Part shown: one piece after another, positions 11,902 through 23,224 of the stretch
Position numbering within the stretch: position 1 is the stretch's first letter
Layout of the letters: each line of letters starts with the position of its first letter
Source: Rosellinia necatrix
Taxonomy: Eukaryota; Ascomycota; Sordariomycetes; Xylariales; Xylariaceae
Direction of reading: 5' to 3'
NCBI GenBank assembly: GCA_021209875.1
Contig: JAGYVD010000003.1
Span: 5,799,782 to 5,863,781, forward strand
DNA: 64,000 nt
Made by a program: the position numbers and the translations under genes
Notes under the pieces: generated by a model
Seen by the model: only the letters and a program-made list of their open reading frames with translations
Databases searched by the model: none
What the model was told of the DNA's origin: nothing

Positions 11902-12792
11902 TCCATACTGAGCTAATCTCTGAGTCGCCGCTGCGCTCTGGAAACTGTTCAGCGTTGCAGTGCCCGATATACCGGCGGCGGCGTACCGCGCTTCAATCCC
12001 ACCACCGGGCACGTTGCCCGGTTCGACGATAGGGGTCTCTGGTGGCGGCGGAGACCCCCGGTTTGCTCTCGTGGTTGACGTGGATGCCGTGGACCCGAAG
12101 CGGTTCACCCCGCTGTCCTCTGGCATCCTGAGATAACTGTCTTGGGTGGGCTGCTGGGGTCGCACATTGCTATTTGAACTCAAGCTCGAGCCGGCCGAGT
12201 TCCCACGAGGAGGCGGGTAATACGGTTTATGATGATAATCGGGGAACGATGTGTTCGATATAGCGGCGGGCTTCGGCTGGTGCGACAGTGGCTTTGCGAA
12301 AAGCTCATTATCATCACCTTGGGGGCTCGAGGGACTGAGAGCACCAGGTAGCGGTTTCGGGGCTGTCCCTCGGCGCTCAGCAAGGCCAGGGCCTCTCTTC
12401 TCGATAGGACTCGTGTCAAGTCGAGGGGTTGTGTCGTTTAGGTGAGCCGGCCGATTTGAGCCGGTAGGGCTAGTATATATCTTGTTCGTGGATGGCTTGC
12501 GGTTGTCACTAGCATACGGAGGCCGGCTTGATTGGGAAGCCTGGCCTAGTCGCAAGTCGTCGTCATCGGGGTATGGTAAGGGCGCAGCCGAGCTCGAAGC
12601 GCCCGGTGGCAGCGGAAAGCTGGGCTTGGAGGCCACTGGGGCAGGGTATTTGAAGCGGTCTGAGGCCTTGTCGGCGGCAGGCTTGGGGCTCTGGGGCTTG
12701 AATATTCTCAAGGGCTCGATGGTTGGGCTGTCGCCGCTCTCGGCGGGTTTATTGAGGAACATTTCCTCATCGGGCCGGCCATGGTGGTCCAT
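8882..12792 (-). CDS. WW-domain PhoD-like phosphatase family protein
   Basis: Three exons on the minus strand, 10211-12792, 9463-10151 and 8882-9348, encode about 1,245 residues. Introns of 59 and 114 bases have consensus gtaagt and gtgagc donors. The N-terminal half (about 1-520) is Pro/Ser/Gln-rich and disordered, with a poly-Gln tract near residues 297-312. A WW domain follows at about 522-553 (GWIAHLDQNSGQYYY ... W.FP), a fold that binds proline-rich ligands. The C-terminal half (about 624 onward) matches fungal PhoD-like metallophosphatase proteins, with GLGDQIYGD, the DDHDIFDGYGSYPD region spanning the first intron, and a later HSGND. PhoD enzymes are metal-dependent phosphodiesterases or phosphatases; activity here is inferred. 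The start is the first ATG, upstream of continuous low-complexity coding sequence. Confidence 0.88.
11857..11902. repeat. CAG/CTG trinucleotide run coding poly-Gln
   Basis: A run of CTG and TTG triplets on the plus strand encodes about 15 consecutive glutamines in the WW-PhoD protein. Pure CTG tracts of this kind are prone to length change. Confidence 0.9.
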
Positions 12793-12822
12793 GATTGCCT
12801 CTAGTTACCTCCACGTCCCTCC

Positions 12823-12870
12823 GGTTGTCTCTAGTTGTCTCTGACTGTCTCTGGTTGTCTCTAGTTGTCT
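12823..12870. repeat. 10-bp minisatellite (GTTGTCTCTA-like)
   Basis: About five imperfect 10-base units of GTTGTCTCT(A/G) lie immediately upstream of the WW-PhoD start codon, probably within its 5' untranslated leader. Confidence 0.85.
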
Positions 12871-12956
12871 CACGTAGGCTTTGCCGAGGGTGGGCGACGC
12901 GGACAGACAACGGACAGCTCCGACGATCGCCAGCTACTTCGAATCGGCGGCGCAAT

Positions 12957-13060
12957 GATGCAAGTGATGCAAGTGATGCGAGTGACGCAAGTGATGCGAG
13001 TGACGCAAGTGATGTAAGTGATGTAAGTGATGTAAGTGACGCAAGTGATGTAAGCGACGC
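12957..13060. repeat. 9-bp minisatellite (GATGCAAGT-like)
   Basis: Eleven or so 9-base units vary only at two positions (GAtGcAAGT, GAcGcAAGT, GAtGtAAGT, GAtGcGAGT). A 9-base unit would be frame-neutral if coded, but nothing supports coding. It lies about 165-270 bases upstream of the WW-PhoD start. Confidence 0.92.
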
Positions 13061-14268
13061 ACGGTGATACGTAACTCGCGATAGGGGCTCTTGCCTTCAC
13101 GGCCAGTGGCGCGAAGGAAGGCCGGCCCAAACGCGGCCTGGTGGGGTTGCAGCTCTAGGATCTTCCCGCAAAGCAAAAGAGGCTTTCTCTGCTGGCTATC
13201 CAAGCCGGTCTTGGTGGCGTGCCTGGTGTCAGCTTTGATGTTAGCTCTGGTGTCAGCTCTCGTCAACGAAGGTCGTCGCTCAGCGTCGCAAGGTTTCAGA
13301 TGAGTGTGGCACGGATAGAATCAGTGGCATAGGGAGCAAGCGACCCGGGGACAGACGAGGGAAAACGAGCGAAAGGCTGAGGGGTGGTGGTATGCACCAT
13401 GGCGGCCGCCCGCATGAGAAGCGGTTAACCTGATAGTGAGGGCCCTTGGTCTGGTGAGTGAGGGCAGCACAGCACAGACTAGAGCACAGAGTAGAGGGGT
13501 CGGCCAGTGGCCAGGGGCCAGGAAGGAATAAGATTCGCGGGGAATAACGACCAGGGGGCTATGGCGGGCCCGCCCTATCACCGGCTGGTGGCCCCCCGCT
13601 TGGCAACGGGCCTGACAGGCCTCATGATTGGCCCTGCAAAAGAGTCGGCGCTTAGCCGAGGAGCTGGTACCGGTACGACATAGCACAGGCGGATTCGTAG
13701 ACGGAGAAAGCCCAGGTACAGAGATATGGAAGCGCTACCGTACAGGAACACAGGAACACAGGAACATGACACGGCACTCGGCTCCCTCTTTCGACGAGAC
13801 AGACATCATCCCGTCCACCAAGTCGCAATGACCCATAAATACAAGGTGGTTGTGCTGGCAAGTGCTGCACACACATCACACAATCCCCCCAAACGATTGG
13901 TCGTGTCTTCGTTGCGCCTTGGTGGTGCTTTGTCGACAAGCCGAGAGAGATATGTTCTGTCCAGACTCGTATTTGCACCATCATCAGTTGTCAAACATAC
14001 ATGCATTCCCATATGTCCCAATACCACAAATACGGGCTATAGACGTATTAATTAGCATTTGTGCCCCTCCCCACCATGCAATAATAAAAGTAAAAGTGGC
14101 CTAGTTACTGAATAATTTTATCCTGTCGTTACAAGCTGTGTGCCATGTCCAGATTTGTTGATGCCTGATTTATTTATGCACTATACGAGTGCCCAAAAAC
14201 CAATCATGAGGTAGGAGCACCTAGGTTCGCCACATATTTGCATTTCTAGCCAGAAGTGGGTATACCAC

Positions 14269-14325
14269 GATGCTGGTGCAGGATGCTGGTACAGGATGCT
14301 GGTACAGGACGCTGGTACGGGATGC
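14269..14325. repeat. 13-bp minisatellite (GATGCTGGTACAG)
   Basis: Four to five tandem 13-base copies with few mismatches, inside a gene-free stretch. Confidence 0.9.
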
Positions 14326-17230
14326 TGCTGCGTATGCGGTATGCAAGTCGAGAAGATGCAAGGAACCTGCACCCAGACCAGACTTTCGGATAGACCCGAA
14401 AAAAGCCGATACCTTTGTGCATTCAGCTGTACCTCTACATCAGTACTTAGCCACATACATAGACATCCACAGCTTTGCACGCACCTTGCTATAGACATTC
14501 AATTGCTGCGGCGCCGTACCTTTATACGTACAATCCACCGGCATCATAGCGTTGGGCTGCAGGCAGGCATATTGTATTGTCGCGGGGTGCCATATAAGCC
14601 GTTAATCCCAACCTGGATTAATGTAAAAGGAAAGGCCGAAATACTATCATCACAATATCTCCGCACCGCATCTCTATAATACACGAGTGTGACCCGAATG
14701 TCTCCACGGCTTCCGACAGACGCAGAACCTTCTACAGTTATGCGTCCACAAGAATAACGACCTATAAAGAGACATGTTCAATGTGTCCACATTTTTGCCA
14801 TACATCTCATTGCCACATTCCTCGATAGGGATATTTGCCGCGTCATTAAATAGGAAAGAAACTGTGGGGGTAAACTTGACCACAGACACACCCATTTTTC
14901 AACTTAACTAAGATGGAATCTAAGCAGCCCGCCTTGGACTTTATAAATATGATAAACGAATAGGCGAAAGGCTCTGTGTTTACCGTCGTTGGTCCATTTC
15001 GATAGGAGACATCCGCCTCACAGATGAATTAGAGCTAGAGCTTCATCCTGAAGCTATTCATTGAAATTATACGGGCAGATATTTTTACACAAGCTAGAAA
15101 AAGACAAGGTAGGAATGTTGACATGCAGTTAGTGCGCGGCAAAAAGATCATAGAGGGTGAATTCAAAGGCACTTGATGATTTTATAGCGAAGGCGCAAAG
15201 AAGAGATAATACGTGCGTGTCCGCTCTGGACCTGAACCGGCGATCCGGCGTTTATAACGTTATAACTATATGGCTACCACTTCTAGCGGCATGTCTGATA
15301 ACGGGTATCACAAAACGGATAACTTAGAGCAGGCGGATATTGTTTTGCTAACCAACAGAAGCTCGATGTCGTGGTGGGGGCTCACATAGCACAACAAATC
15401 AAGCATTAATATAAATGCTCACACAACTTATCAGTTGCTAGACTTAAAAGGGGTGGTCAACTTGCATTACCCCACGGTACCGAGGGTGCGGATGGGTTAG
15501 GGGTTTCCGATTATACCTAGTCTAACACCTGGGACAAACTTCGAGCCACGAGGCACGCATATAGATGGAGGTTACCATGATTTCTAACACGCGGGCTTGT
15601 CGTGGCCAAGAGATTTCGCGGTGAGTTCGGTGTGAAGGCTTTAAAGCACCGTGGAGAGGCCGATAGGTGAAGGAAGTCATACCAAGAATAACCCACAACA
15701 ATATAGATCAAATCAAGGAGTCACCGGCTGCCAACTGATAAATTAGCAATTATGCAGTTCGGATAACCTAGCCGAGATTATTGAGAATGACGGTCTCGCC
15801 TTTCACCTTCGTGACTCTAACCTCGACACAGTCCCCTCTTGGCGCCATGTGTAGCTGTGGTGCACCCTACTATGCCTCAGTTGGCATTTTGTAAGACTCA
15901 GATCAGCGTGAGTAACCGGACAACAGCTCTCGGCCCAATGGTTGTGCTTGGTGGTAAGTGCTCGAAGCCAATTTGGTAAGTAGCACAAGCTGTGACCATA
16001 TCATCCTACTCTCAGTATCCAGTTGTGAGGCTGGACGCGTAGCGCACAAGCTTACTTTCTTGCCCGAACTATAGTATCCCACGTGAGGCAACTTTTGGGG
16101 GGGGCATTCACTTCACCATGTGATAGGTTGTCGATACGTTTTGCACCAACTGCGCTTACGCGGATTTACGAATGAGGCAATCCCGAGAAGCGGTAACGAC
16201 CGTAAGGAAGCGGTACAATCAGAGGGGAGGTAAGTGATCAGGTGTGTTTTCCACTAGCCCAAGCCGAACCCTCGCGACGATTTGGCGATGGTTGGACGGG
16301 ACACAGCTGGGCTGGCCGCAACGTAGCACACCGTTTTGGCGAGCTAGATCCCGCGCCGGCCCGTGGTGCTTCGTCTCACCGGGTTGCCCACCGTATCAGC
16401 CAACCACGCTGTCTCTTCTGTTCGCTGCCTTGGCGGTTAGCGCACACGTGGAGGCCCAGCTGCTGATGCTCTGTGCGGGATTCAAGACATGGCGCGAGCT
16501 AGCAGAGTAAGGGTGATTGAAATTAAACAGACTCACGCCATCTAACGAGTAATACGCCTCGTCCGGTAATAATGAGGGGAGATAAGTCTCACGCCTAATA
16601 CTCCGGATGGATACTCGAACCTCGTCAACTGGGTCGTGGCTTACCTGGCGAGACGGGTGAGGTGTTGCTTGAGATTGTAGTGTTGAATTTTCAGCCCACA
16701 TGCGGATACATGAAAATTAAAATAATTACCGTGAAGAGCTTTACAAGGCCCGAGCCCTTGAACCTAATATTCTGTTGTCGACTAGTCAAGCAGCCCAATA
16801 CTGGAAGTCCGATGGCGGACTGAGGAGCCCTCCTGGCAACTGACTGGATAGCTTCGGTGGCAAGGGATATGTGTCGATACATGATACGAGGAAAACGCGT
16901 CCCGGGCTCCCCTCTCGTCAAGTTCCCGTCAACGCCCACTGTGGTGTGACCTGCTACCAAATGCAAGGGAGGGAAGGCAGATGAGGCAAACAATCGGCAT
17001 CCAAACGCCATCAGCAGCATTAACCGATTGCTATCGAACTTTGGTGCCACATCGCTCCCTTGTAGCACACGAATACCACGTCCCTTCCATCGGCTCGGTA
17101 GTGGTAAAATCATGGATATAAGAACCCGACGGGATTCCGCCCTGGGTGGCTGACTTACCACGATTTTGCACAAACATCTCTACTACCATTCGAACCATAT
17201 CTCCACGGTATACCTTGGCCGCACGCAATC

Positions 17231-17462
17231 ATGCCCTCGGTAAGCAAGTGCTTGCACTGTCAGAAAGACATTCCGAGCTACTCGACAGAGCCCTGCACCT
17301 ATTGCGGATTCCACCCATGGACGGTATGCGAGCATCCGGATTGCAGCAAGCTGCCGCCTGTCAAGCACGACCCGGTGTGAGTCTTGGGCCGTTGAGGCTA
17401 GGGGGAAGGAAATGCTAATTTTATCATCTAGAAAACCGGCAACACCTCCACAAACGAGATAG
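17231..17462 (+). CDS. Small cysteine-rich (zinc-ribbon-like) protein
   Basis: Exon 1 is 17231-17376 and exon 2 is 17432-17462, across a 55-base intron (donor gtgagt, branch gctaatt, acceptor tctag). They give 58 residues. Without splicing the frame stops three bases later (49 residues). The ATG context (caatcATGcc) is good. Three cysteine pairs, C7-x2-C10, C22-x2-C25 and C33-x4-C38, plus His35, form a spacing typical of small zinc-binding proteins. There is no signal peptide, so a nuclear or cytosolic role is more likely than secretion. I do not recognise the family. The regular knuckles and the textbook intron make chance unlikely, but transcription is unproven. Confidence 0.5.
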
Positions 17463-18737
17463 CTTGACACCTATGCTCTCTCGTGCCCCATCAACCAAGC
17501 CCGGCACCAATGCATTGTCTCCTTCCAGCAACAGACATGGATGGAAGAAGCGGGCCGGGGCTTCCCTAGAGGCCGGTTACCCCTCAGCCTGTGGTTTTGC
17601 GAACATATGACGGAATACCTAGCTTAGGGGTGAGACTGGTTGGGAATTCGAATAAACCACGAGTCTATAAGGCTGGTAGTGGTTTAAGATAGCAATTGAC
17701 AAATATGATACATGAAGAAAAAAGAAACTATAAAAGAAATGTAAAAAACGGCCTACTTCATATGCTGTACACAATTGACTAGGCGATGGGCTGCCGTACC
17801 TTGGTATATGAAGAAGATTAAGAGAATTTCTTTGGTAAAATGTGATTCTTGGCTTTCCGGCGTGATTGCTGATATGATAGGTTCTGAAATGCCCTTTAGC
17901 ACATTGTGGTCTCAAGTACAGGTACATATGGGACTTAACTTTTACTTTAGTCTATGGGACTGTGTTACACTGTTAGTAGAATGCTGCAGTTCTGTACTGG
18001 CATATTAATGGGCCGGTTAGATGAAATATTGGCGTAAACCGTGTATACAGACAGGACCAGATAAGTTAGCTGTGGATTGGTCCGTTTACATTCCCTTGTT
18101 GAAATACGTTATATCTAGTCGCATGTGCGTTGAACCAAAGATGGCAAGTCACAAAGCCAACCCAGTCAGGCTGATAAGGGAGAAGGGAGAAATAGCGGAG
18201 GATGAGTTAAGAAAGACTGAACGGGGAAGTAAGATGGCAGTTGATGGAGCAAATATCAGAGCTGAAGGATATGACAATCGATAGGAGGTAAGGGCCGGTT
18301 AAGCTGCTCTGCTAGCTATAGACCACTGGATAATCCGTATAGGCACCCCCCAAAGCCTTAGATACCACCACCCTCATGTATTCCCGTGTTACGTCTAAAT
18401 ATTCTAATCACGGTAGCGATAAATACCACCTACTAAAAAGTGATTCGCGCCTGGCTACGTTCAGGCCAACTGTCCTTGAACCCATATTCATGGAGAGGAC
18501 CAAGCGAGACAGAAGGCCGTAGCCTCATTGGTGGTGGTTAGTGGCAGAGTATAAAGAGGCCTTGTTGACAAGGCCATGCGAACATTCGGTTAGCTAAAGT
18601 GGTATATGGTTTTTTGTGGGTGGTTTAGGTGGGTTGTCTAGACTGGGATTCGCATCACCATCGATAGGTTGTATGACTCTGCTCCCTCATAGCCCAGGGC
18701 TACTGATGGGAAATACAAGTGCCGGCGTGTCCGATGC
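17463..18737. other. Intergenic interval
   Basis: No supported gene. The sequence at 17.6-18.3 kb is lower in GC than its neighbours. An open frame at 18021-18284 has no recognisable features. Confidence 0.5.
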
Positions 18738-19159
18738 TCACCGGTCACTGATCTGGTGACTAGCGGCTAAGACGTCTTCATCAAGCTCTCCCATGACCTC
18801 AACAACCAGGCTCAAGCTTTCCATAAATGAGTTGACGGCAACACGGAGCATCCTGTTGGTGGTGGCCTTGTATTCAACTCGAAGTATACTTGTCTCTGGA
18901 CTGGCCTCTATGGCGTCTTCTTCCGGGGAAGCGACGGCAAAGATGCGTGACACCAGGGGCGACAGTTCCTTGTCAACTTGAAGTGCTTGCAAAGCGGTTG
19001 AGGCTAGTCGTGAGGTGGGGAATGGAACTTCAACCGTCCTGTGGAGGGGCCAGCACATTAGCATGGGAGGAGGGCGGATCTACGCAACGCCAAGCCTCTA
19101 TTCAAGAGGGAGGGGACATACAACGCACAGGGAAAGTCTGGATCTACCGTTGGTGCCAT
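18738..19159 (-). CDS. PCC1: EKC/KEOPS complex subunit Pcc1
   Basis: Two minus-strand exons, 19122-19159 and 18738-19038, are joined across an 83-base intron (donor gtatgt, acceptor ccacag) and encode 112 residues. The joined N-terminus reads MAPTVDPDFPCALTVEVPFP. The Pcc1 core follows: FPTSRLAS...ALQVDKELSPLV, then LRVEYKATTNRMLRVAVNSFMESL and a final VVEVMGELDEDVL helix. Pcc1 is the small dimerising subunit of KEOPS, which with Kae1 and Bud32 makes the t6A modification of tRNA and affects telomeres and transcription in yeast. The length suits the family (yeast is about 88; filamentous fungi are longer). The 38-base first exon is easily missed by gene finders. Confidence 0.9.
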
Positions 19160-20286
19160 GGCGAGGGACGCGGTGAGGGACATGGTAAGGGAAGTCCTAA
19201 CGGGCAGGTAGATTGTTGTTCAATGTTTGAATTGTTGTTGTTGTTGTTGTTGGAGTTGTTGATTGTGTGCCAATGGTAGATGGCCTATGGGTAGGTTGTT
19301 AAATGGTAGGCTGCTAAATGGTAGGTTGCTAAATGGTAGATTGCCAATGGCGGGTGGGGGTGCTGAGAGGCAGGGCCTTTGTTGATGACCTGCTAGCGCC
19401 GGCCAGGAGTGCAAAGACAGGAGCGGGGTGTGTGGGAGACTGCGGTGATGTAAAATAGAGCATGAGATGAATACCTACCTACTTGGGTAGTAATGAATTA
19501 TGAAATACAGCAGGTAGGTAAAGTAGGTAGGTAGCACCGAGAACGGACGGGGAATCGCTCAGCCACTCGCGGAGGTGGATATGACAGGGAATGCGGCTGA
19601 GGCAGGTGGCCCTATTGTGGCTCGACTAGTGGATGGTTGCTGAGCAACGAGGTTGAGAAAGAACAACGTGCGGGAACTAGCCTGAATAGGGTAGTGGGTC
19701 GCCTGATACATCTACGCAACGGGCAGGATGCCAACCCCGGCTCTCCAAATAATAACAATAATACGCAGGTAGCGGAACATACAAAAAACATCGTCATCTG
19801 CAACTTGCCTATCCCGCAACTTGCACTCTTTCTATCCCCTTCACCTCATCCCGTCCCACCCGGAACCGTGCCTGCTGTCTGAACGGTGTATCATCCATCA
19901 CCAGTGCGCCTGAACACTACCTACCTCTCTACACTATATTATACACTGGCCCCTGCCACCCTGGGTACCCTACCGTCTCCCGGTGCACTGAGCCCGAGCC
20001 TGCTGGATCATACGACGTCCCGTTATTTCTGCTTCCAGTCGCATCGCTACTTCGTCGCAGCTGTCACTTGCCACCTCGGACCTCGGGACAGGGAAACAGA
20101 GAAACAGAGTCTGCCTGACAGCTCAACCGGTCGTTTGCGACTGCAGCGTACAACCGGATAGCATCGAGAGGCCACCGCAACCGCCGGCCGTGGTCACCGC
20201 TCGAGCTTCCCACTCCTCGCACTCCTCGCACTCCTCCTAGCCGCCCGTGAGCGACACAATTGTTCGGCAAGCCCACAGCAGTCGCC
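19160..20286. other. Divergent promoter interval between PCC1 and CDC14
   Basis: No gene is supported. It contains a TTG/GTTGTT run near 19229-19262, a short TGCTAAATGGTAGGT-like repeat at 19285-19350 and TAGGTAGG runs near 19470-19530. It presumably serves both PCC1 (-) and CDC14 (+). Confidence 0.5.
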
Positions 20287-22576
20287 ATGCCGCCCTCCAA
20301 GACTTCCAATGCGGGACTCGTTGTAGAGTACATCCCAGGTATGTTCGCGCGAAAGGGGCCACATGGGTGAACCATTGGGTCCAGAGATCACCGACACAAA
20401 CACAGAGCCGCTCCATGAATTCCGTTACTCCGGTATTGGAGTGGTTTAGCTTGCTTGCTCGGCTCTTCTGTTACTTCTGTTACTTCTGTTACTTGAGTTG
20501 CTTCATTATTCCTCGCATGGTTATCTTTTTGCATACTGTATAAACATGGCGAGGCGCAAGGCCATGGAGCTTGTTGGCTCTTCGGCGTGCTTGACCGGCA
20601 TTGTCCTCCCGCCCTTTTTCTCGCCAGTCCTGGATTTCCCAGTTACACTGCTAACCTATACAGACCGGCTGTATCTTGGATCCTATATGCACCCTCCCAC
20701 CGCCGAGACCATCTTCCCATATCCCGAGCCCCAGCCTCGAGGATCGCCAAGCAAGCGCTCTCGCGGAGCCGTAGACGGCCCGACCGCCGCCCCGAAGACA
20801 CCACGGCAGACCCCCTATTATTTTACCATCGATGATAGCCTGCTGTATAACGCCTTTCACCACGACTTCGGCCCGCTCCACATCGGCCATCTGTACCGCT
20901 TCGCGCTTCAGTTTCATGATGTGCTCGGCGCCAAGGAAAACGAGTCGCGGCCAATTGTGTTCTGGAGTCGTGCCGACCCCAAATGTACGTATCCCGAGCC
21001 GTAGGAAGTTGGCGGGAGACAGAACTGACGTTGCGTTTCAGCGCGAGCCAATGCCGCCTGTATGCTCGCATGCTATATGGTTCTAATCCAATCCTGGCCG
21101 CCTCACCTGGCCCTTGCGCCTATTGCTCAGGTCGACCCGCCCCTGATGCCCTTCCGCGATGCAGGCTACAGCCAGGCAGACTACGGCCTCACCGTCCAGG
21201 ACGTGGTGTACGGCGTATGGAAAGCAAAGGAGGAGGGATGTTGCGCATTGGATAACTTCGACCTGGACGAGTACGAGAAATACGAACAAGTCACACATGG
21301 CGATTTCAATTGGGTCACGCCCCATTTCCTTGCCTTTGCATCACCTCAGTATACCCCCGTTGCACGCATTCCAGAATCATCCGAGGCGTTTGCTGCGCTT
21401 CCGAGGACCATCGAGGAGGTAGAACGACACGCTGGGCTTCCCCAGCCGTTCAAGAATGTTTTACAGCATTTCTCCGAGCGTGAAATCGGCCTCGTGGTCC
21501 GACTCAATTCACCTCTTTACTCACCGTCCTATTTCGAAGCCATGGGCATCCGACATATCGATATGATATTTGAGGACGGTACTTGCCCTCCTCTCAGCAC
21601 CGTGCGGAAATTCATCCGATTGGCGCACGAGACAATCACAGTGAAGAAGAAGAGCATAGCTGTGCATTGCAAGGCTGGCCTGGGGCGGACCGGCTGCCTC
21701 ATTGGGGCCTATTTGATTTATCGGCATGGGTTCACGGCGGACGAAGTCATCTCCTTCATGCGATTTATGCGCCCTGGCATGGTCGTAGGCCCCCAGCAAC
21801 ACTGGCTCCATATCAACCAAGGCGTATTTCGCGAGTGGTGGGTTGAGGAGAGGATAGAGCGGAGGTTGAGAAAAGAACTGGGCGTGACCATACAGCCCAG
21901 CACGCCCATCCGGGCGATGCAGAAAACCTCGTTGGGCCGAACCCCCCACGCGTCCACACCGCCAAGTCGAAGCCCTTCCAACCGCACACCGCTTGGTGAG
22001 GTGGATCAAGAGAGGCGCAACGCTGGGCCCCAGGAAGATTACCTCCCCGCACCGACACCCGGCCAACCGAGGAAGACGGGGCGAGCCGATCGGCATCACC
22101 CCTACCAACGTAGTCAGATCCGCCAAACGATGCTGGAGGAGGAGGCCGGTGCCAGTGCGGAGACGGACATGATCACAATACATAGGAAATCCAACGATGC
22201 CGAGTCGGAGGAAGAATGGATGCTTCGCATGCGCACACGCCGGAAGGCATCCCAGTCGCCGGACCGCAGCGAGAAGAGCCGCTCGTACAGCCAGACGACC
22301 ACGACCACGGTGTATCAAGTCATTGACAACGACGCGTCGAATGATGCCGAGAATATCGGTAGCGGCCGGTCCAAGGGCCTGGCCGACCGTATCGCCGCCT
22401 CGCCTGCTCGCTCGGCCAGCGCATCTGGTGTCCTGACCAAGGTCCGAAGCAGCAAGCGAACCCACGATTCCGTCCGCACGAAGGAATCCTCAGGCGTGCG
22501 CAAGACGAGCGGCCGTGTGGGTAGCGTCAATGCCACAGGCGCGCACCCAGCCGTTCGCAAGGTGTCGGCGATGTAG
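20287..22576 (+). CDS. CDC14: Dual-specificity protein phosphatase CDC14
   Basis: Three exons, 20287-20338, 20664-20984 and 21042-22576, give 635 residues. Intron 1 is long for this window (325 bases, donor gtatgt, branch gctaac, acceptor acag); intron 2 is 57 bases. The spliced protein runs VVEYIPDRLYLGSYM, a structural N-terminal domain (FALQFHDVLGAKENE; DYGLTVQDVVYGVWKA), then the catalytic domain with the HCKAGLGRTG signature. Its nucleophile is Cys334 and Arg sits at +6. The general-acid region (FEDGTCPP) precedes it. CDC14 removes phosphates from Cdk sites and controls mitotic exit, cytokinesis and, in fungi, conidiation. A Ser/Pro/Arg-rich insert at about residues 38-65 and a disordered basic tail (about 390-635) carry possible phosphorylation sites. 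Confidence 0.95.
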
Positions 22577-22830
22577 ATTTACTGGCACGCTCGTTGCCGT
22601 AGTCCGACAAACTGATCCGCCCCCATCCTGTCTGTAACCCCCTCTCCCTTGGCGAACGACTTCCTCACGATGACGACTATCTACGATCCGGTCACGTTTT
22701 CAACTGCATGCGCTGGCGTTCTGGTTGATGGGCGCATACGAATTTTCCATGCATCCAAACTGTTTTGCTCTTTTCCCCTTCTTCGTTTCGGTCGTACGTG
22801 TCTATGGAGTGACTGACTGAATCTCCATTG

Positions 22831-23028
22831 ATGAGACTGATGAGTGAATTTTGCCATGTGGCGTTTGTACTATTTTTGATGTCGGGTTTTTCGCTGGGGT
22901 TGGTGTTGCTATGGCCTCTGGGGATTTCTTTTACCATTGGTTCTCTGTTCTTTTTACCTGGTGTCATTGCGAATGGGCATGCATACATTGCTGGAGACGA
23001 GGAGACAAAAAGGTATCTGGATGGATGA
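22831..23028 (+). CDS. Possible small membrane protein
   Basis: A 65-residue frame begins with ATG 255 bases after the CDC14 stop. It has two hydrophobic stretches (VAFVLFLMSGFSLGLVLL and an ISFTIGSLFFLPGV segment) and a polar C-terminus. The FLPG turn after a hydrophobic run loosely recalls TMEM230/DUF872-type proteins. There is no clear promoter, and the region is more simply the CDC14 3' untranslated sequence. I regard it as possible only. Confidence 0.2.
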   Translation: MRLMSEFCHVAFVLFLMSGFSLGLVLLWPLGISFTIGSLFFLPGVIANGHAYIAGDEETKRYLDG

Positions 23029-23181
23029 AGTGTTGTTTGATCGTGCAAGTTCACCCGCGGGATGGATGACATGTCATATGATATGACTAGTAGCCTTTTT
23101 CAGTGAATCTCTTGCAACAACCAATAAACCATGCATTTAACCATCATCCGTCCCCTGATTTGCGATAACAAGCTACTTAGT

Positions 23182-23224
23182 ACCTACCTAGGTAGGTAGG
23201 TAGGTAGGTAGGTAGGTAGATAGA
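23182..23224. repeat. TACCTACC-TAGGTAGG palindromic microsatellite
   Basis: Two ACCT units meet an array of about eight GGTA units at a perfect CCTAGG centre, so the left part is an inverted repeat of the first part of the array. Confidence 0.9.

Larger units (their letters stand above)
12793..17230. other. Long gene-poor interval
   Basis: I see no supportable gene in these 4.4 kb. The proximal part is the leader and promoter of the WW-PhoD gene, with two minisatellites (separate entries). 13.1-14.1 kb is ordinary GC-rich sequence. 14.1-16.2 kb is lower in GC and could hold old mobile-element debris, but no termini were found. Open frames at 16.2-17.2 kb lack family features and consistent splice signals. 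Confidence 0.5.

Noticed and set aside
16396..17173. Minus-strand frames at 16.4-17.2 kb
   Set aside because: Possible gtgagt and gtaagc donors exist, but no coherent multi-exon protein or family motif emerged.
18021..18284. 87-codon plus-strand frame
   Set aside because: Low-information sequence with no homology features, in a lower-GC stretch.
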